A stretch of 52,581 nucleotides of DNA from Actinophytocola sp036555685 (GCF_036555685.1 NZ_DATBKY010000292.1:1-52581); one strand, 5' to 3'. Shown: positions 33,635 to 42,075, counted from the stretch's first letter. The notes: generated by a model from the letters alone, not told the origin. Numbers and translations: made by a program.

Positions 33635-35382
33635 CTCGGCGGCTGCCCCCCGTCACCCTCGGGACGCGGCTGCGGGCGCGCGGCCGCGCCGCCCTTGTCC
33701 AGGCCCAGCACCGAGACCACGGGTCCGAGCGCGACCTGGCCCAGCCCGCAGATCGACGTCTTGCGCATGGCCTCCTCCAGCTGCAGGACCCGCCCGCGCC
33801 GCGCGTCGTCGAGGGGCGAGCCGGCGTCCAGCACCTCCCGTAGCAGCGTGTGGGCCTTTGTGGACCCTACCCGGCAGGGCACGCACTTGCCGCAGGACTC
33901 GTTGCGGAAGAAGCGGAGCACGTTCGTGGACGCGGCCAGCAGGTCGGTGCCCTCCGCGAGCACGACGAGCGCGCCCGAGCCGAGCATCGTGCCGGCCTTG
34001 GCGAGCGTGCCGAAGTCCAACCGCAGGTCGAGCTGGTCCGCGCCGATGAAGTTCGACGACGCACCGCCCGGCTGCACCGCGCCCACCGCCCGGCCGCCGG
34101 ACACCCCGCCGGCGACGTCGATCAGCTCGCGGACGGTCGTGCCCATCGGCACGCAGTACACCGCGGGGTTCTCGACGTGGCCGGACACCGCGAAGAACTT
34201 CCAGCCGACCGACTCGCCGGCGCCCTGGTCCTGCCACCACTGCGCGCCGCGCTGCAGGATCACCGGCACGTCCGCGAACGTCTCCACCGAGTTGATCAGC
34301 GTGGGCCGGCCGTGCAGGCCGTAGGTGCCCGGGAACGGCGGCTTGTTCCGTGGCTCGCCGCGGTGGCCTTCCATGCACTCCAGCAGCGCGGTCTCCTCGC
34401 CGAGGATGTAGCCGCCGGGCGAGACGAAGATCTCGAGGTCGAGCCGGCGGCCGCTGCCGCACGCGTCCGGCCCGATGACGCCGCCCGCTCGGAGCGCCTC
34501 GATCTCGGCGCGCAGGGCCCGCTCCTCGGGGCCGTACTCGTGCCGGATGAACACCCAGCCCTGCTCGGCGCCGACCACGGCCATGCCGAGCAGCAGCCCC
34601 TCGAGCACGAGGTGCGGCTGGTCGGCCAGGATCTGCCGGTCCTTGAAGGTGCCCGGCTCGGACTCGTCGGCATTGCAGATCGCGTACTTGACCGGGTCGT
34701 CGGTGCCGGCGACCAGCTCCCACTTCTTGCCCGTGGGGAAGCCGGCGCCACCCATTCCGCGCAGCCCGGACTCCGACAGCGTGGCCACGATCTCGTCGGC
34801 CCGGAGCTCGCCGCGCAGCAGCGCACGCAGGGACGCGTAGCGTTCCGCGACGCCCGTGCCGGCCGGGTACGGGTCGTTCGGCCACGGGTCGGTCCGGCTC
34901 GGGGTCGCGACCGGCTCGCCGACGCCCTTGTCGCGGGCCGCGGTCACCAGCGAATCCACATCGGACATCGCGCCGGGATGCTCGTTGACCGACGCGGCCG
35001 GCGCCACGTCGCAGCGCCCGAGGCAGGACACCTCGACGAACTCGACGTCGGTGTCCTCGCCGTACCGCGCGCGCAGCTCCGCGATCCGGTCCTCGCCGGA
35101 CCGCGCCCAGCAGGACAGGTCGTGGCAGACGTGCAGCGCGACCTTCGCGGGCGGCGTCGTGCGGAAGTGCGGGTAGAACGAGATGAGCCCTTCGATCTCG
35201 TACCGCGGCCGCCGTGCCTCGCGGGCCAGCTCCTCGAGCTCCTCGCGCGGCAGCCAGCCCAGCCGGGCCTGGATCGCGTTGAGCGCGGGGATCAGCGACG
35301 GACCGGGGAACTTCCCGGCCCGCGCCTCCACCCCAGGGACGCGGCGCGCCCTCGCCTGTGCCGCCCGCTCGGGACTCAACAT
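33631..35382 (-). CDS. fdhB: NuoE-NuoF fused diaphorase (formate dehydrogenase beta/gamma)
   Basis: A 583-residue fusion. Residues about 1-150 are NuoE-like thioredoxin-fold with a [2Fe-2S] set Cys86, Cys91, Cys120, Cys124. Residues about 165-570 are NuoF-like: GLRGMGGAGFPTGKKW for FMN/NADH, NADESEPGTFKDR, PGGYILGEETALLE, and ESCGKCVPCRVG plus SICGLGQ for the [4Fe-4S] cluster. It passes electrons to NAD. ATG 35382 follows GGGGAGG. It lies 116 bases behind the formate dehydrogenase alpha gene and is the expected partner of it, as in soluble NAD-dependent formate dehydrogenases, where these two parts are usually separate genes. It might also serve the aldehyde oxidoreductase. Confidence 0.94.
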   Translation of the reverse strand: MLSPERAAQARARRVPGVEARAGKFPGPSLIPALNAIQARLGWLPREELEELAREARRPRYEIEGLISFYPHFRTTPPAKVALHVCHDLSCWARSGEDRIAELRARYGEDTDVEFVEVSCLGRCDVAPAASVNEHPGAMSDVDSLVTAARDKGVGEPVATPSRTDPWPNDPYPAGTGVAERYASLRALLRGELRADEIVATLSESGLRGMGGAGFPTGKKWELVAGTDDPVKYAICNADESEPGTFKDRQILADQPHLVLEGLLLGMAVVGAEQGWVFIRHEYGPEERALRAEIEALRAGGVIGPDACGSGRRLDLEIFVSPGGYILGEETALLECMEGHRGEPRNKPPFPGTYGLHGRPTLINSVETFADVPVILQRGAQWWQDQGAGESVGWKFFAVSGHVENPAVYCVPMGTTVRELIDVAGGVSGGRAVGAVQPGGASSNFIGADQLDLRLDFGTLAKAGTMLGSGALVVLAEGTDLLAASTNVLRFFRNESCGKCVPCRVGSTKAHTLLREVLDAGSPLDDARRGRVLQLEEAMRKTSICGLGQVALGPVVSVLGLDKGGAAARPQPRPEGDGGQPPR

Positions 35383-35498
35383 TCCGCCTCCCCGGAACTA
35401 AACCTTGTGGTCACCATCGTTGGTTCCGTCCAGTTCGGCACCTACTGTGGCTGGGTTGCGCCCCGTTCCCCTCGGGTGCGGTCGACGGCCACGGGACT

Positions 35499-38456
35499 TC
35501 ATTCCTGCGCTCCCAGGACGCTTGCCGTTCCGTTCTCTGCGTGGTCGGCGCCCAGGGCCTCGACCTGGATCGCGCAGAACTTGAACTCCGGAATCTTGCC
35601 GAACGGGTCGATCTCGTCGATCGTCAGCAGGTTGGCCGCCGCCTCCCGGAAGTGGAACGGGATGAAGCAGTTGCCCAGCTGTTCGCGGTGCGAGATGCGC
35701 ACCCGCAGCTCGATCACCCCGCGCCGCGACCGCACCCGCACCATCTCGCCGTGCGCGAGGCCACGGTCGGCCGCGTCCTTCGGGTGCATGTACACCTCGG
35801 CGATCGGCGAGATCGTGTCCAGCGCGTACGAGCGGCGCGTCATCGACCCGGTGTGCCAGTGCTCGAGCAGCCGGCCGGTGTTGAGCACCAGCGGGTACTC
35901 CGCGTCCGGCAGCTCCTTGGCCGGCAGCCACTGCGCCGGCACCAGGTGCGCGAGCCCGTCGTCGGTGTTGAACCGCTCGTCGAACAGCACCACGGTCCCG
36001 TCGGTGTGCTCGGGGTCGGCGTTCGGGTACAGCTTGCCGGAGAGCCCGAGGTTGCCGTGCTGCAGGTTCGCGTACGACGGCATCAGCGCGACCATCTCGT
36101 CGAACACCTCGCTCGCGGAGGTGTAGGACCAGTCGAGCCCGACGCGCTGCGCGATGTCCTGGATGACCTCCCAGTCCACTCGCGCCTGGCCCGGCGGGTC
36201 CATCACCTTCCGGCCGAGCTGCACGCGGCGGTCGGTGTTGGTGTAGCTGCCGTCCTTCTCCAGGTAGGACGACGCCGGCAGGATCACGTCGGCGAACTCG
36301 GCGGTCTCGGTGAGGAAGATGTCCTGCACCACCAGGAAGTCCAGCGCCGCGAGGGCCTTGCGCACCTTGTTGATGTTCGGGTCGGACAGGAACGGGTTCT
36401 CGCCCAGCATGTACATGCCGCGCACCCCGCCGGGCTTGAGCACGGAGCCGATGATCTCGGTGACCGTCAGGCCGCGGTTCGGGTCCAGCTTCGTGCCCCA
36501 CGCCTGCTCGAACCGCTCGCGCGTCCCGTCCTTGTCCACGCCCTGGTAGTCCGGGTAGAACATCGGGATCAGCCCGGCGTCCGAGGCACCCTGCACGTTG
36601 TTCTGCCCGCGCAACGGATGCAGCCCGGTTCCCGGGCGGCCGACGTTGCCGGTGATCGAGCACAGCGCGATCAGGCAGCGGGCGTTGTCGGTGCCGGTGG
36701 TGTGCTGGGAGATGCCCATCCCCCAGTAGATGACGGCCGCGCCCGCCTCGCCCCACACGCGGGCGACCTCGCGGATCAGGTCGGTGTCCACGCCGGTGAT
36801 CTGCGCGGCGCGCTCGGGTGGGTAGTCGGCGACCGTGCGGGCCAGCTCCTCGTAGTTCGACACGCGCGCGGCGATGAACTCGCGGTCGATCAGCCCGAGG
36901 CGGATGACCTCGTGCATGAGCGCGTTGTAGAACGCCACGTCCGTGCCGGGCTTGACCTGGCAGTGGTAGTCGGCGTGCTCGGCGACCGTGCTCGCGCGCG
37001 GGTCGACGTACACGATCTTGGTGCCGCGCCGGCGGGCCTGCTTGAAGAACGAGCTCGCGACCGGATGGTTCGCGGTCGGGTTGGACCCGGTGATGATCAC
37101 GACGTCCGCGTTCGCCACGTCGCCGTAGGTCGTGGACACCGCGCCCGAGCCGACGCCCTCGAACAGCGCCGCGACCGACGAGGCGTGGCAGAGCCGCGTG
37201 CAGTGGTCGACGTTGTTCGTACCGAACCCGGCCCGGATGAGCTTCTGGAAGAGGTAGGCCTCCTCGTTGGAGCACTTCGCCGAGCCGAAGCCGGCGATCG
37301 CGCCCGGCCCGCCCTCTGCGTGGATCTCCTTGAGCCGCCGGGCCACCAGGCTCAGCGCCTCCTCCCAGGTGGCCTCCCGGAAGTGCGGCAGGACCTCGTC
37401 GTAGTCGACGAGCCCGCCCGGCTTGCGGCGGCCCTTCTTGCCGCCCTTGCCCCGGCCACCACCGCTGCGGTCGCCGCCCTCCAGGCCACGGCCGCGGTCG
37501 TTGTACATGTCGCCGCGGACGTCGGCGGACAGCGGCCCCTTCGGGTAGGAGTCCTCGCGGCGGATCAGCGGCACCGTGAGGCGTTGCGGCGAGGCGGCGT
37601 AGTCCCAGCCGTAGCGGCCCTTCACGCACAGCCGGCTCTGCGAGCCCGGCTGGTCGCGGCCTTCGGCGAAGGCGATCGCGCCGCGCTCGCGGTCCACGTA
37701 GTAGGTCAGCGCGCAGCCGACGCCGCAGTACGGGCAGACGCTGTCGACGGCGTCGAGCTGCTCGCGCGGCTGGATCGGGATGTTGTTGATCGGCTTGTTG
37801 GTCAGCGCGCCGGTCGGGCAGGCCTGCACGCACTCGCCGCACGTCACGCAGGAGCTCGCGCCCATGGGGTCGTTGAGATCGAACGCGATGGTGGTCGAGT
37901 AGCCCTTGCCGGAGCGGCCGATGACGTCGTTGCCCTGGATGTCGTCGCACGCGCGCACGCAGCGGTCGCAGAGGATGCAGGCGTCGTGGTTGACGTCGAT
38001 GACGGGGTTCGACGAGTCGTGACCGCGGCCCGAGCCGCACGGCAGGTCGGTCGTCTCGCGGGCGACATCGAACCGGTCGGCCAGGTCCAGCAGCATGTTG
38101 TCGGCCGTCGTCGTCTGCTTGGGGTCCTCGGCGCGCGGCGGCTGGTCGGAGATCAGCAGCTCGGTCAGCACCGCCCGGTTGCGCTCGATCTCCTCGGTCC
38201 GCGTCTTGACGGTCATCCCGTCCTCGCACGGCCGCACGCACGCGGCGGCGAGCACGCGCCCGCCGGTGTCGACCACGCACATGCGGCACACGCCTACCGG
38301 GTCGTAGCGCTCGTTGTGGCACAGCACCGGGATGTCGACACCTACCTGCTTGGCGGCGTCGTAGATCGTGGTGCCCTCCGGCACGGTCACGGACCGGCCG
38401 TCGATCTCGGCGGTAACGGTCCGCACCGACGTCTCCGGTTCCTCAAGAGTCGTCAT
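35499..38456 (-). CDS. fdhA: NAD-dependent formate dehydrogenase alpha subunit (Mo/W)
   Basis: A 985-residue molybdopterin oxidoreductase. Order: plant-type [2Fe-2S] (Cys46, Cys57, Cys60, Cys73), His-Cys and ferredoxin-like [4Fe-4S] segments (ACILCDRCVRAC, CVTCGECVQACP), then the catalytic core with CPYCGVGCALTYYV and CVKGRYG. The metal ligand is Cys423 in NNVDHCTRLCHASSVAAL, where many formate dehydrogenases have selenocysteine; His424 follows. It oxidises formate to CO2 and needs bis-MGD. Residues about 315-352 are an unusual Gly/Arg/Lys-rich insertion (DRSGGGRGKGGKKGRRKPGG). ATG 38456 follows GGAG at a short gap. It lies 68 bases after the AOR gene in the same operon. CO2 reduction with NADH is also possible. 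Confidence 0.95.
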   Translation of the reverse strand: MTTLEEPETSVRTVTAEIDGRSVTVPEGTTIYDAAKQVGVDIPVLCHNERYDPVGVCRMCVVDTGGRVLAAACVRPCEDGMTVKTRTEEIERNRAVLTELLISDQPPRAEDPKQTTTADNMLLDLADRFDVARETTDLPCGSGRGHDSSNPVIDVNHDACILCDRCVRACDDIQGNDVIGRSGKGYSTTIAFDLNDPMGASSCVTCGECVQACPTGALTNKPINNIPIQPREQLDAVDSVCPYCGVGCALTYYVDRERGAIAFAEGRDQPGSQSRLCVKGRYGWDYAASPQRLTVPLIRREDSYPKGPLSADVRGDMYNDRGRGLEGGDRSGGGRGKGGKKGRRKPGGLVDYDEVLPHFREATWEEALSLVARRLKEIHAEGGPGAIAGFGSAKCSNEEAYLFQKLIRAGFGTNNVDHCTRLCHASSVAALFEGVGSGAVSTTYGDVANADVVIITGSNPTANHPVASSFFKQARRRGTKIVYVDPRASTVAEHADYHCQVKPGTDVAFYNALMHEVIRLGLIDREFIAARVSNYEELARTVADYPPERAAQITGVDTDLIREVARVWGEAGAAVIYWGMGISQHTTGTDNARCLIALCSITGNVGRPGTGLHPLRGQNNVQGASDAGLIPMFYPDYQGVDKDGTRERFEQAWGTKLDPNRGLTVTEIIGSVLKPGGVRGMYMLGENPFLSDPNINKVRKALAALDFLVVQDIFLTETAEFADVILPASSYLEKDGSYTNTDRRVQLGRKVMDPPGQARVDWEVIQDIAQRVGLDWSYTSASEVFDEMVALMPSYANLQHGNLGLSGKLYPNADPEHTDGTVVLFDERFNTDDGLAHLVPAQWLPAKELPDAEYPLVLNTGRLLEHWHTGSMTRRSYALDTISPIAEVYMHPKDAADRGLAHGEMVRVRSRRGVIELRVRISHREQLGNCFIPFHFREAAANLLTIDEIDPFGKIPEFKFCAIQVEALGADHAENGTASVLGAQE

Positions 38457-38524
38457 GTCGCTCCGTTCTCATGGTATTGCATACAGCATACGACTATGGC
38501 TGTGACCCGGTCGTGAGGCCGACG

Positions 38525-40327
38525 CTAGGCGTCCAGAAGAAGATCCGCCAGATCGGCGGGCGCCACTCTGCCGTCCTGGTCCAAACCTCGCGCGGCGTAG
38601 TAGCCGGCGACCATCGCACGCAGGCGATCGGCGGTCAGTGTGACGGTCCGGCCGGACCCCAGTTCGAGCGGTGTCGAGAGCATCCGGGCGGGCAGCGTGT
38701 CGTCCGCCGCGGTGGCACCTTCGCGCAGGTTGAAGGCCCGTTTCGCGCGGACGATCCGGCGCGCGGCGGCGTGCAGCTCGGCCGCGTCGAGGTCCCAGCC
38801 GGTGACCAGCGCGAGCAGCCGGGCCCACTCGGCGAACGGGTCCTCGAACACACCGCGGAGGAACTTGCACAAGATCATCGAGTCCATCACGGCCGCGCGG
38901 TCCTCGGTGTCGACAGCGGCCGCGACGTGCGCGGATCCACCGGCGAACCGGTCGACGTTCCCGGACAGGTCGGCCTCGTACGCGCCCGAGCGGTTGTGGT
39001 CGGCGCCGCGGGCGTTGACCGCCAGACCGAGCGCCATCGACTGCAGGCTGCGCGGCTCGTAGCCGGGCATCTCCAGGCCCTTGACCTGGGCGGCGAAGTC
39101 GATCGAGCCGTGACCGACCAGTTCGGCCGCGCGCCGCGAGCCGTGCGCGAGCAGCTCCCCGACACCGGGCTTGCGGCCGCCGATCTCGTCGAGCGCGCGC
39201 AGCAACGCGGCGCCATCGCCGAAGCGCAGCCACGGCTCGTCGATGAGGCCGCGCTCGACGCACTCCATGGCCCACGCGATCGTGCCGCCGGCGGAGATCG
39301 TGTCGATGCCGAGCTCGTCGCAGCGCGCGCTCGCCGCGAACACGTCGTCCGGGTCGTCGACGCCGCACAGCGGGCCCAGCGCGAACACGTTCTCGTACTC
39401 CATCCGCTGGCTGCCGCCACCCTTGCGGGCGTAGATGTGCTCGCAGCCGATCGAGCAGGAGGCGCAGCTGTTGCGGGCCACGCCGCGCAGCTCGTGCAGC
39501 TCCTCGGCCGCGAGCCGGGGCGCGCCGTCGAACGTGGCGGCGGTGAAGTTGCGGGTGGGCAGCGTGCTGACCGCGTTGAACGCCAGCAGGTTCGCGAGCG
39601 TGCCGAGCTCGCGGTACTTCGCGGTGGCCGGGCCGAAGCTGCGTTTGCGCAGGTCGCGGGCGGCCCGCAGGACGCTTTCCTGGTCGGCCACGCCGACCTT
39701 GGTGGCGGCCTTGACCAGCACGGCCTTGATGTTCTTCGCGCCCAGCACGGCGCCGAGGCCGCCCCGGCCCGCGTGCCGGCCGTCGTGGCTGATCGTCGCG
39801 TAGCGCACGCCGCGCTCCCCCGCCGGGCCGATCGCGGCGGTGCGCCAGCCGCGTCCGAACCGTTGCCGTGCCTGGGTTTCCGCGTTCGCGGCCGGCAGCC
39901 CGGCCAGCTCGGGCGCGGGTTCCAGGCGCGCGCCGTCGCCGTCGACGAGGAGCACGGACAGCTCGTCGGCGTGGCCGCGGATCACGATGGCGTCGTGGCC
40001 GGTCAGCTTGCCGGCGATCGCGAACTGGCTGGACGCGAGCGCGTCGGTCAGCAGGCCGGTCAGCGGGGACTTGGCGACCACGGCGAACTTGGCGCTCGTC
40101 GTCAGCGGTGTGCCTACCAGCGAGGAGAAGACGAATGCGAGCGGGGCTTCGGGAGCCAGCGGGTCGACCTGCGGCGGGGCGAGCCGGTGCAGGAGCCAGG
40201 TGCCCAGGCCGACGCCGCCGAGGTAGGACCGCAGGACGCGGTCGTCGAGCTCGAGCGGGGTGCCCGTGGCGGCGCGGCCGCTGACGTCGACGACCAGCGC
40301 GCGTCCGAAGAATCCACCCGGGGCCAT
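38525..40327 (-). CDS. aor: aldehyde ferredoxin oxidoreductase family enzyme
   Basis: A 600-residue tungsten/molybdenum bis-pterin enzyme. The N-terminal domain (GRALVVDVSGRAATG, YLGGVGLGTWLLHRLAP) is standard. The [4Fe-4S] ligands are Cys288, Cys291, Cys295 (NSCASCSIGCEH) and Cys487 (MILCKFLRG). The pterin motif DELGIDTIS (DxxGID form) and the second loop are present. Such enzymes oxidise aldehydes to acids and can pass electrons to ferredoxin or, in bacterial AorABC, to NAD. There is no separate ferredoxin or AorA gene here, so the NuoEF-type diaphorase in the same operon is a candidate partner. ATG 40327 has no strong Shine-Dalgarno. It lies 26 bases behind mobA-moaD. Confidence 0.94.
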   Translation of the reverse strand: MAPGGFFGRALVVDVSGRAATGTPLELDDRVLRSYLGGVGLGTWLLHRLAPPQVDPLAPEAPLAFVFSSLVGTPLTTSAKFAVVAKSPLTGLLTDALASSQFAIAGKLTGHDAIVIRGHADELSVLLVDGDGARLEPAPELAGLPAANAETQARQRFGRGWRTAAIGPAGERGVRYATISHDGRHAGRGGLGAVLGAKNIKAVLVKAATKVGVADQESVLRAARDLRKRSFGPATAKYRELGTLANLLAFNAVSTLPTRNFTAATFDGAPRLAAEELHELRGVARNSCASCSIGCEHIYARKGGGSQRMEYENVFALGPLCGVDDPDDVFAASARCDELGIDTISAGGTIAWAMECVERGLIDEPWLRFGDGAALLRALDEIGGRKPGVGELLAHGSRRAAELVGHGSIDFAAQVKGLEMPGYEPRSLQSMALGLAVNARGADHNRSGAYEADLSGNVDRFAGGSAHVAAAVDTEDRAAVMDSMILCKFLRGVFEDPFAEWARLLALVTGWDLDAAELHAAARRIVRAKRAFNLREGATAADDTLPARMLSTPLELGSGRTVTLTADRLRAMVAGYYAARGLDQDGRVAPADLADLLLDA

Positions 40328-40353
40328 GTGTCGACTGTATGCCTCGCCGTCCG

Positions 40354-41196
40354 TCAGCCGCCCGCGTCGGCCGACAGGAAGGCGACGGTGTCCCCCGCGA
40401 CCAGCGGTGTCAGCGCGTCGCGGGTGACCTGGTCGCCGTTGAGCGCGGCGACGACGTGGCGGTCCAACGTGAGGCCCACCGCCGCCGCGGCGGCGCCGAT
40501 CGTGGCCGCGTGGAAGGTTCTCGGCCGGTGCCCGCCGCCCTTGGCCAGCGCGCCGAACCGCTCGATCACGACCTCCGGCGGCTCCCGGTCACGTGCGGCC
40601 CGGTAGTCCTCCGGCGTGTTCACGTTGACCACGGAGTCCAGCTCCGGGTCGTGCTTGGCGAGCGCGGTGTCGTCGAGCAGGGCGGCGTCGTCCAGCTGCA
40701 CGACCTCGCAGTGCTTGAAGATCATGCCCGGCCGCTGGTTGCCTTGAGCCAGCAGGTCGGCCACCAGCCCGGCGATCCGCGTGCGGTACGCGGCGGCCAG
40801 CGGCTGGCGGAACCCGCGTGCCACGGGCAGCGCCACCTCGGCGTCGCCGGCGAGCCCACGCAGCACCCGGCGCACGTACGCGGGGTGCAGGAACGGCAGG
40901 TCGGTCGAGCACACGAACGCGACGTCGGCCCGGTCCGCGACCGCCGCCAGCCCGGCAGCGAGCCCTTGCATCGGCCCGAGCCCCTCGACCGGATCCTCGA
41001 CGACCGCGACCCCGCCCGGCAGTGCGGGCAACGCCTGCCCAGGCGCCGCGACGACGACCACCGGCCCGTCGACCGAACGCGCGAGGACCGCCGCGGCCCG
41101 GTACAGCAACGTGGACCCGTGCCACTCGAGGTCGGCCTTGGCGGTACCCATGCGGGTGGAACGCCCACCCGCAAGCACAACACCAGCCGCGGTCAC
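40354..41196 (-). CDS. mobA: MobA-MoaD fusion: cofactor guanylyltransferase plus sulfur carrier
   Basis: A 280-residue fusion. Residues about 1-205 are MobA: GVVLAGGRSTRMGTAKADLEW for GTP and Mg binding, CSTDLPFLHP, and VNVNTPEDYRAA. Residues about 206-280 are a ubiquitin-like MoaD/ThiS domain (VVIERFGALAKGGG start, ATIGAAAAAVGLTLDRHVV) that ends exactly in GDTVAFLSADAGG, the C-terminal Gly-Gly which MoeB-type enzymes adenylylate and thiocarboxylate. One polypeptide thus carries the sulfur carrier for dithiolene formation and the enzyme that later adds GMP. GTG 41196 is the start. It lies between mop and the AOR gene. No MoeB, MoaA, MoaC or MoaE is in the window. Confidence 0.92.
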   Translation of the reverse strand: MTAAGVVLAGGRSTRMGTAKADLEWHGSTLLYRAAAVLARSVDGPVVVVAAPGQALPALPGGVAVVEDPVEGLGPMQGLAAGLAAVADRADVAFVCSTDLPFLHPAYVRRVLRGLAGDAEVALPVARGFRQPLAAAYRTRIAGLVADLLAQGNQRPGMIFKHCEVVQLDDAALLDDTALAKHDPELDSVVNVNTPEDYRAARDREPPEVVIERFGALAKGGGHRPRTFHAATIGAAAAAVGLTLDRHVVAALNGDQVTRDALTPLVAGDTVAFLSADAGG

Positions 41197-41272
41197 CTGC
41201 GCGATGATAGCCAGCCTCCCGGTTCCGCCGCCCAGGCCGCGAACCTCGAGCTTCGTCGGCCGGCGAGCCGGG

Positions 41273-41482
41273 TCACTCGACGCCGAGCATGACCTCCGTC
41301 GACTTCACCAGGACGGTGACCGGCTTGCCGGGCTCGAGCGCGAGCTCCTCGGCCGCGTCCCTGGTGATCGACGAGACGATCTGCTGGCCGCCGGTGAGGG
41401 TGACCTTCACGATCGACATCACGGCGCCGGGCTCGACCGAGTCGACGGTTCCGCTGAGCTGGTTACGCGTGGACAGACGCAT
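41273..41482 (-). CDS. mop: Mop/molbindin TOBE-domain oxyanion-binding protein
   Basis: A 69-residue single TOBE/Mop domain (STRNQLSGTVDSVEPGAVMS then IVKVTLTGGQQIVSSIT and VTVLVKSTEVMLGVE). Mop proteins form hexamers that store molybdate or tungstate and are found as separate proteins or in ModE. It is the first gene of the leftward operon, 76 bases before mobA-moaD. ATG 41482 follows GGAG with nine bases between. An imperfect inverted repeat lies just upstream and could be an operator. It may supply the metal to the two MoeA enzymes. Confidence 0.94.
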   Translation of the reverse strand: MRLSTRNQLSGTVDSVEPGAVMSIVKVTLTGGQQIVSSITRDAAEELALEPGKPVTVLVKSTEVMLGVE

Positions 41483-41502
41483 GAATGGCGCTCCAAGACG
41501 TG

Positions 41503-41527
41503 TAGCTGCACTAACGGCCGCAGGCTA
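41503..41527. promoter_or_regulatory. imperfect inverted repeat upstream of the mop operon
   Basis: TAGCTGC at 41503-41509 and GCAGGCTA at 41520-41527 are inverted copies that differ by one inserted base, 20 bases upstream of the mop start. The position suits an operator for a metal- or substrate-sensing regulator, but the match is short and no known ModE site is implied. Confidence 0.25.
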
Positions 41528-41708
41528 TGCCGTTCCGGCGGGCGCGGCCACCTGAGCGTGATCTTGGTCTGCGGCGGATGCGCCGCCGATGGCCGAAGCT
41601 CATGTCTCGCATCGTGCCGTTCTCGCGCCGCAGTGGCGTCCATGTGCTGACATGCGAGCGGCCGGCGTGGAAGCTGTCGTGGTAGGGCAGTTGCGAGAGA
41701 GGTGAGCG

Positions 41709-41969
41709 ATGACTGCGTCGACGCCGATCTGGTCGACACGGGTTGAAGCGGTCGGACTGATCCTGCGCGGCCGGACCGCACACACCGCCGGCCCCATCGC
41801 GGCCATCGTGGGCACGGTCCTGTCTGTGGTGAACCAGGCCGACGTGATCATCGGCGGGCACGCCACGGCGGGCACGTGGGTACGGATCGCGGTCAACTAC
41901 GTGGTGCCGTTCATCGTGGCGAGCGTCGCCTTCCTGTCGGCCTGCCGCAAACGACATGCCGACCGCTGA
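41709..41969 (+). CDS. NrtS-like nitrate/nitrite transporter protein
   Basis: An 86-residue two-helix membrane protein of the NrtS type: helix 1 IAAIVGTVLSVVNQADVIIG (residues about 30-49) and helix 2 RIAVNYVVPFIVASVAFLSA (about 59-78), with the conserved NQ of helix 1 and NYVVPF of helix 2. NrtS from cyanobacteria transports nitrate and nitrite. Helix 2 is followed by a basic cytoplasmic tail CRKRHADR. ATG 41709 follows GAGAGAGGTGAG. It is divergent from the mop operon. Nitrate reductase needs the same molybdenum cofactor, so the closeness may be more than chance, but no nitrate reductase gene is in the window. Confidence 0.78.
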   Translation: MTASTPIWSTRVEAVGLILRGRTAHTAGPIAAIVGTVLSVVNQADVIIGGHATAGTWVRIAVNYVVPFIVASVAFLSACRKRHADR

Positions 41970-42075
41970 CGACATCGGGTGGGCCGCCCGGGCGGGCCGC
42001 GTCGGCGACCAGGCAACGGCCGAGGTGCTCGAGGCAGCACGGAAGGCGATCGACCGCTGCCTGTCGCGGCCCTGA
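41956..42075 (+). CDS. possible 39-residue small protein overlapping nrtS end
   Basis: ATG 41956 lies 14 bases inside the end of the NrtS-like gene, in another frame, and the frame runs to TGA 42075. Its codons end in G or C at 35 of 39 positions, as in the real genes here. The sequence is helical and soluble: MPTADDIGWAARAGRVGDQA, then an amphipathic AEVLEAARKAIDRCL helix. Translational coupling through the overlap is possible. No family is recognised. It could be a real short cytosolic protein or an artefact. Confidence 0.42.
   Translation: MPTADDIGWAARAGRVGDQATAEVLEAARKAIDRCLSRP

Noticed and set aside
33635..33656. Extension of the MoeA-PBP frame upstream through the first moeA gene to 33656
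   Set aside because: The upstream part is the wrong frame of moeA; ATG 32417 with the 4-base overlap is the natural start.
35358..38516. Over 1000-codon plus-strand frame antisense to fdhA
   Set aside because: Same artefact: composition is typical of a shadow frame and fdhA has complete cofactor motifs.
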